A stretch of 64,000 bases of DNA, taken from contig NC_052116.1 in NCBI RefSeq assembly GCF_012273895.1, positions 930,001 through 994,000 of the forward strand, read 5' to 3'. Of this stretch, positions 12,619 through 25,200 are shown piece after piece. The notes under the pieces are model-generated. The model was given only the letters and a program-made list of their open reading frames with translations, ran no database searches and had not been told where the DNA came from. The stretch's first letter is position 1, and every line of letters starts with the position of its first letter. Origin of the DNA: Zerene cesonia. Taxonomy: Eukaryota > Arthropoda > Insecta > Lepidoptera > Pieridae. A program made the position numbers and the translations under genes.

Positions 12619-12809
12619 ACTAGCTGCGCCCCGCGGTTCCACTCCTGTAAATCTGTATCCCGTAGGAATATCGGGATAATAAGCCTATATGTTATTCCCA
12701 GTTGTATACGTAACGAATTTCATTGCAATCGATTCAATAGTTTTGGCGGGAAAGAGTAACAAACACACGCATATCCTCACAAACTTTCGCATTTATAATA
12801 TTAGTACGA
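12619..12809 (-). mobile_element. Helitron-like element (Lep1 type), full length
   Basis: On the plus strand it starts ACTAGCTGCGCCCCGCGG and ends TTTATAATATTAGTACGA, the exact reverse layout of the plus copies. Confidence 0.72.
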
Positions 12810-13360
12810 TTAGTGTGATAAAATTATCTAGACGTTAATAAATAAAAGGGATTTTATAGCTTCATTATAAAAACATAGATGTTAGATATTTGATACATTT
12901 AAAGTAACATTTTTATATCGAAGCAATAGGCTGAGCATCAGACAGCGCTGGTTTTCAGACGAACTTAATAATGAAAACTTATTATTCGTGTTATTGAAAA
13001 CTTAAACATTCCCTAAGATATTCAACAAAAAACGAAAAACAAAACAAATAAATATTGTTATAATTCATAATATTGTTTGTTAAACTCACATGCACATGAA
13101 TTACTTTTAACTAAATAACCTCCTTTATAACAGGGTTATTTTAACTTCATTATACGCAATTTAAAAAACAACGTTTCGCCGAACGGTCGAGGGATTTTGA
13201 GAATCATCGTATTAAATACGGAATTTTCATAGGGAATGTGTTGTAGGGTGGATAAATCTTAAAATATAAAATAATTTATTATGTTCAATTAATGGGTTAA
13301 GATTTCTTTCCAGTATATGCCCGTATGTCCTAAGATATGGGCTTTATATATTGTTAAAAC

Positions 13361-13403
13361 ACACACACACACACACACACACATACACACACACACACAT
13401 ACA

Positions 13404-13461
<58 letters not shown>

Positions 13462-13464
13462 CAC

Positions 13465-13494
<30 letters not shown>
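13361..13494. repeat. CA/TG dinucleotide microsatellite
   Basis: About 134 bp of almost uninterrupted CA on the plus strand, with a few TA, AA and CG interruptions. Open frames in both directions here (TH and VC repeats) are artefacts of the repeat. Confidence 0.95.
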
Positions 13495-13495
<1 letters not shown>

Positions 13496-13760
13496 AGTAT
13501 GTAAGATAGCAAACATCATATCAAGCGATCCTATTGTTTTAAAAAAGGAAACATTACATAAATAATAAATATATTCTTAAGATAAGTGAAATCGATTTTC
13601 TGACCGAGCATTACAATTGATCTGTAACCTGCTAAATCAGAAGCCACTAAACCGATTGGGATAAGATTTTGATTTCCACAAAGTTTTGAAACTCGGATTA
13701 TAGGATGGTTACATTTGGATATTAGAATAAGCAAATATAATTACATAAGAGATGAAGTCA

Positions 13761-13840
13761 TCACTAATATTATAAATGCGAAAGAGTGTTTGTTTGTTGT
13801 ACATTTGAATACACGGGCGAAGCCGCGGGCGGAAATGTAG
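13761..13840 (+). mobile_element. Short Helitron-like relative with an internal deletion
   Basis: Has the family start (TCACTAATATTATAAATGCG) and a related end (GGGCGAAGCCGCGGGCGG then TAGT), but only about 80 bp in total. The next Helitron copy begins immediately after it at 13841. Confidence 0.55.
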
Positions 13841-14044
13841 TCCTACTAATATTATAAATGCGAAAGTTTGTAAGGATGTATGTGCGTTTGTTGCTCTTTC
13901 ACGCAAAAACTACTGAACCGGTTGCAATGAAATTTGGTACATAGACAGCTGGACAACTGGAATAACATGCAGGCAACTTTTTATCCCGATATTCCTACGG
14001 GATACGGACTGATTTCCGCGGGTGAAACCGCGGGGCGCAGCTGA
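13841..14044 (+). mobile_element. Helitron-like element (Lep1 type), full length
   Basis: Starts TCCTACTAATATTATAAATG and ends GGGGCGCAGCTGATT, where CTAG has mutated to CTGA. It directly abuts the short relative upstream. Confidence 0.75.
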
Positions 14045-14439
14045 TTATAATTATTAAAATTTTGTAATATACAGTTATAGTTTCATTTGAACAAAAGTCT
14101 ATAAAACATTAGCGATTCAAGTTTAATTTGTCAAATGCGTATTTAAAAGCTCTATAATTACACGGTTTATGGCTATTTTATGGCTAACGAAGTGATATTT
14201 AATGGCATTTATTCTGTATGACATAAAGTCCTAGTTAATCACAATAATTGGTCCCCCTACTCCAGTGTAGCAACGATTCAGCAATGAATCGGTATTTTGA
14301 AAACTATTCGGAAACGATTCATTCGCCGTTCAATTGTCCGTACGGTGGGGTAGCGTCAGCAAAAAATACATAAACATAAGAATAATTTTGAATTTTTCAC
14401 AAACGTCCATCAATAAATCGATTTATGTGTTCACTAAAT

Positions 14440-14505
14440 CACCATCATCATCATAATCATCAGCCCATATATGTTCCCAAAGGCCTCCTATGAGGGTTGA
14501 CTAAA
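14440..14505 (-). mobile_element. 3' end of tRNA-derived SINE family C
   Basis: Reads CATCATCATCATAATCATCA then GCCCATATATGTTCCCA and GGCCTCCTATGAGGGTT, the reverse complement of the family tail. The body is missing. Confidence 0.6.
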
Positions 14506-16621
14506 TACCGCTTTTTTATTTATAATTGTTATATATCGCTTATAATTGTTGATTCACCGTATTTTCGACAATAAAATATTATGTGTGTCCATTATTTAAT
14601 GTCATAAAACCGGCTCGTCCTGATAATTTCATCCGTTTAAAGTTAGGTTTGTCATTTGATTATTATATCTAATATTACATAAGACATTACATCTTATAAA
14701 CAAATCTTTGAACTAACCAAAAATCTTAAAAAAGTGCTTTATTCCGCATACAAACACATATTTTAATAAAAATCCGATGCCATAGCGTCATACACACGGA
14801 GTAGCGGCAAGCAAATGCACCACGTGCCTTGGCATAAATTTTTAGCGAATTTGATATGGGTTCAAGCTGGTGTTTGGTTTGTTATTAAATGCCTTGTTTG
14901 TAGATATCTGTGCATCGCTTTTGTAGTGTTGCCAACTAGTTGCATTGGATGTTCTTACCCGAAGGAGGTTTTTCTTTTGAAAGCATGATTGTGTTTTCCT
15001 TTTGTCAAACAGTATACTTTTTAAAAGTACCGTAAATGACTACCCAGGCGGAGTCGGGACGTGCAGCTAGCTATTTATAAAGATTTTGTTTCACATTGTT
15101 GAAGTTTTTAAACTTACCTTCAATGTGCGTTTTTCGCTTGTCTTGAATGACAATAAATTCATCTATTTCTTTCATTGTTTTACCCGACTACGATAAAAGC
15201 AGGGTATTGTTTACCGAGCGTTTGTACATGTTATGTGACTGTATTGCTATTTGTTTGGCAAGCCCTACAGCACAGGCTGCTGGACGGATTTCGATGTATG
15301 AATATTGTAATCATCAGATTTGTGATTGTGGCATAGGCATAAATTAATAAAATGGCGCCCGTAAATAAAAAAGGGGGAGTGTGGGTTTAAAATTTTTAAC
15401 CAGACAATGGATGCTAAATGAAAAGACGTGCAAACACGGAAAACCTACAGCTAGGAGTCGGGAGTTATTTTCATAATAAAACTTTTTAATAAGTGACGTT
15501 TTTAGCATTAAAATTCAATCATAGTTAGTATTTACATATACTTTACAATAAACTTTTTGTAAAATTTAATATTAATGATAAATTCTTTTAAACCACAATT
15601 TAAGGTATATCCGAAATAAAATTGTCTAAAAAAGTAATTTAAATGATTTTGCTGACCGTACTCAACAGTAACACTCGCTGCTTATTGCCTATAAGAGTCC
15701 TTAATCAATTTAATCACAGCTAAGCTTAAAGATGTTAAATAGTTTTCTGAGCGATGTCTTTATTTGCAATTTAATATTATTAATTGGGAATTTAACGATT
15801 GAGCATTATTGTGAATGATAGATTAGTAAGAGAGATATAGTTTAAATATACAGAAAAATAATGAATTAATATGTTTGAAGTTATCCGTTAATCAATTGGA
15901 GTACTTTCTATTATAGAGTTACTATCAAATCTATACTATATCCAATCTCAGTTATACCTGAGATGGGTTATAGCCATTAGTGCCAAATACTATCCAAATC
16001 GGTTTAGTGGTTTAGGCGTGAAGAAGAAGCAGATAGACAGAGCAACTCTTTCATTTATTTAATAATTTAACAATTTTATGTACCACACCTAATAAACAAT
16101 TTTACAAATACACAAAGAGGAAGAGACTTATATAGTACATTTATACTATTTGTAGAAATTAACTCGTAATATAAAATTGAAAACCATTTAATACAAACAG
16201 CTGAAATCTTCTATACATATTGAATGCAATTTTTTTTAATTCATTCTTTTTTGCACACCGTACCGAATTTCAGTTGCTATGTAATGCGGCTGCTTATTGC
16301 CTGTTAGCTACTCCGAAATAAAGCTTGTATTTGGAACAATATTGGAATTTTAGAAATGTTCCGGGCTGGAACTCTTGACTCAGTCTTGGATGCATCTTGT
16401 AATCGTTGTATTTTTAACCGATTTCGAAAAAGTACGATGTATATCAGTCCATTTAACCGGCTTTTTAATACAGTGGTAAACGCGTGAGTGTAGTACCTTA
16501 TCTTTAACGAGGAGGAAATCTTCAGAAGATACTCTAGCTTTGGGGGAAAAGTAGACCATGTGGGATTTCTACCCACTAAAACGGCGGCCAATCTTTAAGC
16601 ATAATACCAGGGTCCTGGGAT

Positions 16622-16815
16622 CTCCTATGGAACGCACCAGGATCGTGAGCGTAGTACTTAGGAATCCGGGTTCGATTTCTTGTCTCTCAAAAAATGTTTC
16701 AGTCTAGCCAGACATAACAGGCTGGCCACCAACTTGTCCATAAAGATAATCGATCAGTGAACCAGATATATATGTACGCCTATACCCCTCTAGGGGACAC
16801 GGGACTTAACCTTAT
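16622..16815 (+). mobile_element. tRNA-derived SINE family B, old diverged copy
   Basis: Retains GGGTTCGATTTC (degenerate B box), TTGTCCATAAAGATAATCGA and the GGGGACACGGGACTT end. The A box is unrecognisable. Confidence 0.5.
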
Positions 16816-16862
16816 CATGCCACTGAGTATTAGTAGAAATACAGCTGGTGTTGGATATTTAA

Positions 16863-17223
16863 ATGTACATAAAAAAATGGTTGGCTGTAAAGTCGGTTTT
16901 ACGGGCGAAGATTTTACGTGACAACGTCTTTTTCTCGGTAGAATATTTATTGATATGAATATTATTAAATTGCACAATAGGAACAAGGAATTGAATGAAA
17001 ATAAGAATTGCACAAATTTTAACTATAGAAAATATATTTTGTTTACTAAAAAGACAGAGACAGAGACACAAGCACGCGCCGATTCAATGCGCCTAATTCT
17101 CTAGTGCTGCGCGCGCGGCGGACCGATCATAGTTCGGTGACTCATCGTAACGTTACCGGGCGTTACACTTTTTCATGAGTGACTCCGAGCCGCAACCTAA
17201 TTTAAGACGTTGTCACGTCAAAA
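16863..17223 (-). mobile_element. Inverted-repeat DNA element, copy 1 (312-bp core)
   Basis: The core 16912..17223 is bounded by TTTTACGTGACAACGTCTT and the inverse of TTTTGACGTGACAACGTCTT. A second copy in the opposite orientation lies at 62479..62790 with a core of the same length and only a few differences. Similarity continues about 45 bp past the 16912 end to a T/A-run. The core includes a CpG-rich stretch (17100..17170). There is no intact transposase; short open frames shared by both copies are probably not coding. Confidence 0.7.
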
Positions 17224-17506
17224 AGTATATTATTTTGTTATAGATTCAACGATAATAACACAGAAAAATATGCTGTATCAAACGACATTAACGTCAAATA
17301 AATTGCTCGATCATTTGTTATCAAAATGACTTATTTGATATTCCGTTTAGGTTCTCATTTCGCATTAAAGTAAACACACACTAGTTTCAGCCGTTGCTTT
17401 TCTTGTTTTTGTTAAATAATTTAATATTTTTGAAATATAAAAGAGCAATTTATGATGGGAATTCAATATAGCTATTTCATTTTTATACCTGTGAAGATTA
17501 TACTGA

Positions 17507-17690
17507 TGCTGTAACCCGCGGCGTTTAACGCGTGGTATCCGGGTAAAAAGTCGCCAATGTGCTAATTCAGATAATAATATATCTCTATGCCAAATTTCAT
17601 ACAGATACAAAAAACTGTTTTCGTATAAGAGTAACAAACATCCATACATCATTCCATACAAACTTACCCTTATAATATTAGTAGGATTAT
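17507..17690 (-). mobile_element. Helitron-like relative (second subfamily)
   Basis: Reverse layout: CTGTAACCCGCGGCGTTTAA at one end and TATAATATTAGTAGGAT at the other. It shares the GGTATCCGGGTAA and CTATGCCAAATTTCATA blocks with 44765..44941. Confidence 0.55.
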
Positions 17691-17758
17691 CCACTATTTG
17701 ACACGCATAATATGTTAAGGTAATGATAAAGAAACTCACTTAAACAATTATGAGATAC

Positions 17759-17999
17759 TATCTGCGCCCCGCGGTTTCACCCGCGTAAGTCCGTATCCCA
17801 TAGGAATTGCTATATACATATTGCTATATATATATTGCTATATATATATTGCTATATATAGTTGCCTATATGTTATTCCAGTTGTCCAGCTGTCTACGTA
17901 GCAAATTTCATTGCAATCGGTTCAGTAGTTTTTGCGTGAAAGATCAACAAACACACACACACATCCTTACAAACTTTCGCATTTATAATATTAGTAGGA
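17759..17999 (-). mobile_element. Helitron-like element (Lep1 type) with an internal microsatellite expansion
   Basis: Both ends are of the normal family type. In the middle, the segment 17808..17862 has several tandem copies of a TATATATATTGC-type unit replacing part of the usual CGATATTCC block, so this copy is about 40 bp longer than its relatives. Confidence 0.72.
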
Positions 18000-19159
18000 T
18001 ACAGCATTGAATGCCGTCAACACACTCGCGCCCAGGGACAGGGCTTGTGGGTGCATATGTGCGAAGCTGATCATTAAACATCAGGAGACGTGTTTGCGTC
18101 AAAAAATGTGCATTTGCGATATAAATAACTGTCAAATACTACTTAGTGCAGGCATTTGCAGAGGCACGACCTTTGCAAATGACTAGGGGCAATAGTGATC
18201 GCTTACCAACAGGCGAACCATCAGCTAAGCTGCCTGCTATAATAATGCTACCTATATAAAACTATACCTTAATATTCTGGGCTTCGCTTATTACATTGAA
18301 GTATACTTTTATATGAGGTTTTCTAGCGCTATGTTCAAATTTGATGGGTCCTATAGATCTAGTCTAGTGCCTTCATAGAAAAATTGCCCACAGGTTAAGT
18401 AACCAATGGAATCAATGTATTGATGGATGGCTACACTGGAGTTTTAGCTGAAGCTGGAGCAAAAAGAGCACGTAGAATGGTCCTTTGCTATTGCTACTGA
18501 AAGGTCTAGAGTTTAAGTGGTTTCTATTGACTTTTAGTAAACGAAAAGCTTTGGACACTGTGTGATAATAATGATCCTAGTACTATATTGTATTTGGTTC
18601 TACGCGACTATTATACCTTTAGAAATTATAGACTTTTTAACGAAGTTCTGATTATGAATGTACGCTGAAACGCTGCGGTAAAGAGAAATTAACAATTTAA
18701 ATTGTTTTGTATTGTTATTTAGAAATAAGGGACTACCAAAAAAAATAAACTATCTTTAAGTTCCCCGATGAATATTCTTAGTGTATCTATTTGAATAATT
18801 GCTTTTTATTCAACCTGTATTCTCACTCACTCACGGACAAAATCATGAGTTAACTCACTAAGACGCCTGGAATGTTTCAGTAAGTATTACGCTCTTATAA
18901 GGCCTCCTATTAACATACTCAGTTTCTACTGCATATACCAATTCATATTTTGAAATTTTGTATTGAATTAGGTAATGTAAAAATTATGTCGTCATTGCAA
19001 TAAACAAACAAACAAATAATACAAAGAGGATTGATGCCGCCGATTATGTTGCTTTGATGAATTACTAAAACGAAATGTGACGTACATTTCAGTCTATAAA
19101 ATGTACTAAAACGTTGAATAATCCCTATTTATGTAAGGTCTACTAGATGTCTACCAACA

Positions 19160-19295
19160 ATGATGAAATTTACTCTATTTCTATATTTTGTCAGTATATC
19201 TTATGCTTTCTATAATGATACTATACAGTTTATAGTAGATTATTTCCATGAGAGTAATGTGAAATCTGTATGCTGGATGTCTTGTGGTAATGTTG
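19160..19295 (+). CDS. Ir75: IR75 exon 1: start codon, signal peptide and competing donor sites
   Basis: Two adjacent ATGs (19160 and 19163) open the signal peptide MMKFTLFLYFVSISYA; an A lies at position -3 of the first. Two donors are in the same phase: GTAATG after 19286 and GTAAGC after 19295. Both restore the frame with exon 2. The second is the better match to a donor consensus and is used here; the choice adds or removes three residues. Confidence 0.75.
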
Positions 19296-22200
19296 GTAAG
19301 CCAGATTAATTCATATATTTAAACTCATATTATAAAGTTTGTTTGGACGCACTAATCTCAGGAACTACTGGTCCGATTTAAAAATTCTTTCAGTGTTAGA
19401 TTGCCTATTTATAGAGGAAGGCTATAGGCTATACTTATATATACCACGGGTGAAGCCGGTTCGGAAGGCTAGTGTTGAATTACATATAAATTTGGTGACT
19501 TGAATACTTCTATAACTTTTAGAAATTAAAGACTTTTTAACGGATATTAAACGCGATTTATTCATTATACTATTAACCCGACGTTTCGAACACTTTACAG
19601 CGAGCGTGGTCACGGGGAGACTTCTATAACGTTTAATGAAATTTCCTGTCCATTAGTATAGTATAATATTATCTGTGGTGAGTTGAGTTGGTAAAATGTT
19701 AACGCGGGCGCTTAGAACCGAGGGGTCCTGGGTTTGATTCCCGGTGGGGACAAAAATGCTTCGGCCTGGTAGGACAAAGAAGGCTAGTCACCTATTTGTC
19801 CATTAGGGAAATCAATAAGAGAAACAGACGTATACCGTATGCCATGGGGCATACGGTATACGATTTTAATTTTGGTGGGGTATGGACCCCACCAAAATTA
19901 AAATCACTAAAAAAGGGGGGAGTTCCAATTCTTGTGTATTTTTACGTTTGTTATCTCAGTAGTTTCGATTGGGTGAATCGATTTTGATGATTCTTTTTTA
20001 TTTGAAAACAGACTCCTCCCATGTGGGTTCATTAAAATCTAGTCTTTCTTACAATTTAAAGGCAAATTAGTTAAAAATAAATATTTTCTATAAAAAGTAG
20101 CTGCGAAAACAGAAACGGTTAACGCTGTACGTGGACGCGCGCGAATATTGATACGGAATTGCCGACTTTAAATTAGAAAGGGATTAAGAAAGGAGTAAAG
20201 GAAAGGACTGGGACGGGTAAAGAAAAGGAGTCCCATATCCTTTTCTTCACCCGGCTCATTCCCCAAAGGAAACACGGTATTCTACCATTTCACGCGGGTC
20301 TTCTATGGGGGTGTGGCTCCCGGTTCCAGCTGGCCCAATTCGTGGTGAAGCTGGCTCGATTCCCACATACAATATATATTATATTAACAACAAAAACATC
20401 TATGTTAATATACAGATTCCCATCCATTTATGTTAATTATATTTCAGATCACAACTTCGTGAAGCAAGCGAATATCAACTGGATATCAGTGTCGCAGCAT
20501 AACTTCGATAAACCTGCTGATTTAAATCAGTTGGATACATTTTTCCGTCGATCTTATACGTTAACAGGAATCATTGTTAAAACGGATTGTCATTTATTTG
20601 AAGAAATCATGATTAAAGTATGTATTCTTAATATCGTATTAATTTCACAGAACACTAGCCACTCGTCCCGGCTCCGCCCGATATCAAGATTCCTGTTTCT
20701 CCCACCGGAGTATTTAATCGGAATAAAAAGTATCCTACACCCAAGTCGGAGGGAGCCGGAGGCCCGTGTCCTTTTCCTCACCCGCCCCAGTCCATTCCTT
20801 CTTTCCAGTCGTTAATCCATTCCTTTTCCCTTACCCCAAAAAAGCGGGCAGCACATTCGCTGATGCCCTACCTTTGCGAATGTTCATGGGCGGTGGTGAT
20901 CGCTTACCATCAGGCGAACCACAAGCCCAGTTGCCCGCTATGACATAAAAAAAAAAAAAAATGTCAGCACTTACCCTGTCTATATACCTAAATCTGTATG
21001 TATAAATTTCATTAAAATCTGTTCAGTAGTTTCTACATGATTGACGGACAAAGATCCAAACAAACAAACATATTAGTGTGATAGTTTGATTAACCGTTTT
21101 AAATAGGTAAAAGATTAAAAGTTTTTGTTCTCTTCGTGATTGTCTGGTGGAGATAACTGCAGTGATAAGGTTGCCCATTGTGATATATTATCACTGTATC
21201 ATATTGTGTCTTTTCATTAAATTAATAAAATAGCTCTAGTGAGTTGTTTTTGATTTTTGTTGCGTTTAATCATCTTTCTTGCCTGTTGTAGTCTGAAACA
21301 AATCGCTCATAAATGATAAGCCAATCTATTGCATATCATTGTTTGCTTAAATGCTATAAATTTTTAGTTCTAAAAAATTTCATTAATATTATCCAACTAA
21401 CCCTACTATCCTACTAATATTATAAATGCGAAAGTTTGTAAGGATGTGTGTGCGTTTGTTGCTCTTTCACGCAAAAACTACTGAACCGATTGCTGTGATA
21501 ATTGGTACGCAGACAGCTGGACAACTGGAATGACATATAGGCAACTTTTTATCCCGATACTCCTACGGGATATGGACTTACGCGGGTGAAACCGCGGGGC
21601 GCAGCTAGTTGAAAAACAAATGTTTCTGTATAACGTCAGGAATACAATATTTTACAGACTCCCTTCTCATAATTCTTGAAAGGAAATCTGTTTCATTTTA
21701 TATGGAAAATTTGTTTCTTTTCAGGCATCCGAAAATAAGCGGTTAGGTTCAAATTACAAATGGCTTATTATAAACGATGATAGAGATGGTTTAACAAGTA
21801 ATTCAATGGATGAAAACGTATTTTCTAAATTGAATTTATCAATTAACGCAGACGTGACTATTGCAAGGCGTGAAGGTATCCTTTTTTTATATTATATGCT
21901 AAATTACATTTCTTTATAACTTTTCCCAAGAGCGATGGTTTTAATTCGAGTGTAGTTTTGAGTTTGTTATTCGTTTACTTCATGAGTTTTCCACTGATTA
22001 ACGTGATTATAGGAAATTGTTATTAAGAATTCTGTGTTTTATAGGAAATTATTGTCGTTTGGTCTCATTCTCGAGTGGTACTTGCTCCCCGGGGCATCGG
22101 TGACGTAGAAAAAACATTTAAATATTATATATCAATGTCTATTTATTAAACTAAAGAAAAAGTAATAAGGGGTGTTTTATTAGTGCAGAAGTCAAGTTCA

Positions 22201-25200
22201 TTATTATAAGCAAAAAAATAGGCTTTATTTTCAAAATTTCGAATTATAAATCTAATAGACAAAAAAATTTATATTTAGTATTAATTAATAAAACATATAG
22301 CATTACTATATAACATCGATATCCCCACGATGTAAACACATCTGTCTCTTATATTATGTACACTTTTAAATACGATCAAATTAAATGTTTCGAAAACAAA
22401 TTTCTGAATGTGGGAGTCGCGCACGCTTCGGCACGTATCGGGCCAGCTCGCATCGGGGAATCTACCTCTCCCCCCCAGAAACCAGCGTGAAATAGTAACT
22501 TTTTTCTTCATACAGCGAGTGATAGATCTGTTGACTCTCTTCACCCTCTTAGCCCAATCCTTTATTCTCATCATCAATCTATTCTCATTCCTGATCTCCG
22601 TAAAAGAGGGCATTTTCAGAGGTTCTAACTCAGCAAAGGTTCATGGGCGGTAGTGGCTTACCTAATGAGGCAAACCGGTCTGTTGCTCGCTCTTATATAA
22701 AAAAGCACAATACGATTATTACAATTACCAATAACATTATTTAATCCTTAAAATGATATTTATTCAGTGGCTTTTAATTACTGAAACAATACCAAACAAC
22801 AGAATTTCGTTAATTTTATAACTAAATAGACTCTCAGTAATTAAGATTAATAGAATCAAATACTTAATAACTTTTATAGGATCGGATTTTAAGTTGGAAG
22901 AAGTTTATAATTTCGGTAAGATACAAGGCGGTCGGGTTGTTAGAAACGAAATTGGGTTTTGGAGTTTGGAAAACGGTGAGTGTACAAGTTCTATAGAATA
23001 TTTATTTCTTTATTTGTTTCACCCCATAGAAGGCCTGTGTCCCAGCAGTGGGAATATATATATGGGCTGATGATGATGAATTTGTTTCAATCTATTTATT
23101 TGGCGATTGAGCCAAGTGAATGTATGCTTTAAATATATTTATTGTCTTTACTTATGTATGTGTGTGGGAGTCGAGTGCTTCGGCACGAATTGGGCCAGCT
23201 CGCACTGTGAAAGTTCCACACCCCCACAGAAGATAGGCGTGAAATAGCATACTGCTGTGTTTCGTTCGGTGAGTGGGGGAGCCGGAGGCCCATAGCCTTT
23301 TCCTTACCCTTCCCAGTCCTTTCCTTTATTCCTCTCGTCAATCCCTTCTTAAACCATTTCCAATTTATAGTCCGCGAAGAGAATTATAGTTGATTCAATG
23401 AGCACTTATTGAACAAGGTACTTATTTTCAAATTGTAATATTCCATTTAATTTGATCCTAGAAAATGTATGTGGTAAAACGTTGCTATTAGAAATATGAT
23501 TATTTAAAACGTACAGATTGGAAAATTTTACAGGTTTATTCATGAGACGAGGATATAAATACTTGCGGAGATTTTATTTCGAAGGCATCCACTTGAGATT
23601 GATGATTGTGGTGAGTAATTGCATAAATTAAATTAGCAAACCCATGACCCCATAGGTCATAACTAAACCCATACTTCCTTGACCCTAGGTTTATATCTAT
23701 ATGAATATGGGTCATGTTATTTGGTGGACTTACGTGAGACAATAATACATATAGAAATTAAAAACTTTTTAACGGTGGTCACGGGGACCACGCTCGCTGC
23801 AAAGTGTTCGAAACGTCGGGTTAATAATATAATGAATAAATCGCGTTTAAAATCCGTTAAAAGGTTTTTAATTTCAAAATATTTATTACTTGCGTAAAAT
23901 CAAACACAATAATACATAGTCCGTAAAAACAGTACAGATGAAATCGAGTCTATAATAAATTAAACTAATCTAATATATAGAGATATAAAAACATTTTGTA
24001 CGCATACTCGTGTTTTTAATACTAATATTGAGTGAGATATATAGAGAGAAATTCTTCTCTATACAACAAAAACTTCTTATATAATATAATAAAACGTTGA
24101 AAGCCTATTTTAGTCACAAAGTCCTGTATCATGACGTCATATATTACCCACCCTTATCATTCAGCAAAAAGTCCTACTAATATAAACTCGAAAGTTTGTG
24201 AGGATGGATGTATGTGTATGTTTGTTACTATTTCACGCAAAAAGTACTGAACCGATTGCAATGAAATTTGGTACGTAGATAGCTGGATAACTCGAATAAC
24301 ATATAGGCAACTTTTTATCCCGATATTTCTACGGGATACAGCCATACGCGGGCGAAAGGGCGGGGAGGCTAGTAGCTTTTTAAATGAGAATTTTGAATCC
24401 CGTCTTGTGATCAAATTTTTTCTATTCTTTCAAAATTTTTACTATAATATATATATTTTTGTAGTATCAAGGTATTCCTGAAGAGTTTAAGCCCGAAATA
24501 ATATTGGAAAGAGAACTTGCTACTGGTATCTCCATTGTGACACAGGCTAGTGGCATGATACTTAATGAAGTGGCATCTATACATAATATCAAGTAAGTTT
24601 ATATAATAAATAGGTGTTGCCGGCAGCTTCGCCGGAGTTTAAATAAATTGTCATGATTCAAACTTTCACCTCCAATTTTAATCAAGATAAACTATTTTTT
24701 ATCCTTANNNNNNNNNNNNNNNNNNNNNNNNNNNNNNNNNNNNNTCGGATCGTCTGTAATTTATTTTTCCTTTCATTTTGATCATATTTCCCACCTTTTA
24801 GAAATGGGTTTCATCCTACTGTAATTTTTTTTGGTTTCAAAAATTATCGGCCCTGGTCTAAGAGAGTCACAAATGGGTTTTTACTGCGGTGAAATATCTC
24901 ATCAAAGCTTAACTGCGGGCAGAAACAAAATAAAATGCATATAAATACTGTTAAAAACTTAATTTCTTGTCGTGAAAAAGAATTATGATAATGAAAGGGC
25001 TTTTAATGTTCACACTTTAAAAGGTTACAGAAATGTTATGCTAATTCAAGCGGAGATTAAAACTAAAATGTACTTATCCTTAAAATACGTTACGAGTTTT
25101 ATACATTATTAAGTTAAAAGATCAAACTTTACGTTACTACTATCTTCGTAGACTTATATCGTATGTGTACTCGAATACTTCAAGGTATTTTCATTGTGCA

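Larger units (their letters stand above)
7829..13360. other. Intergenic stretch, no gene seen
   Basis: Besides the elements listed inside it, this contains a palindrome at 9540..9570 (13-bp arms, 5-base loop), an eroded Helitron-type fragment near 10235..10375, and a 125-codon minus-strand open frame (12059..11682). That frame has no recognisable motif, no splice context and ordinary AT-rich composition, so it is not called as a gene. Confidence 0.55.
14045..19159. other. Intergenic stretch upstream of the receptor gene
   Basis: No gene is supported. Old repeat pieces are listed separately. An unclassified repeat-like block lies near 15047..15310, starting at GCGGAGTCGGGACGTGCAGC. A minus-strand 95-codon frame at 16591..16304 partly matches the SINE head motif CTCACGCGTTTACCACTGTA and is repeat-derived. 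The receptor promoter should lie in the last kilobase, but I see no clear TATA or initiator signal. Confidence 0.5.

Noticed and set aside
13289..13565. Open frames of 76-82 codons on both strands
   Set aside because: They are translations of the CA microsatellite (VC and TH repeats) and carry no information.
17365..17739. A 124-codon minus-strand open frame
   Set aside because: Most of it lies in a Helitron relative (17507..17690), with no motif or splice context.
20342..20815. A 157-codon open frame taken as one gene
   Set aside because: Only 20448..20617 is coding (receptor exon 2). The rest is intron, a Helitron relative and a family E repeat that happen to lack stops.
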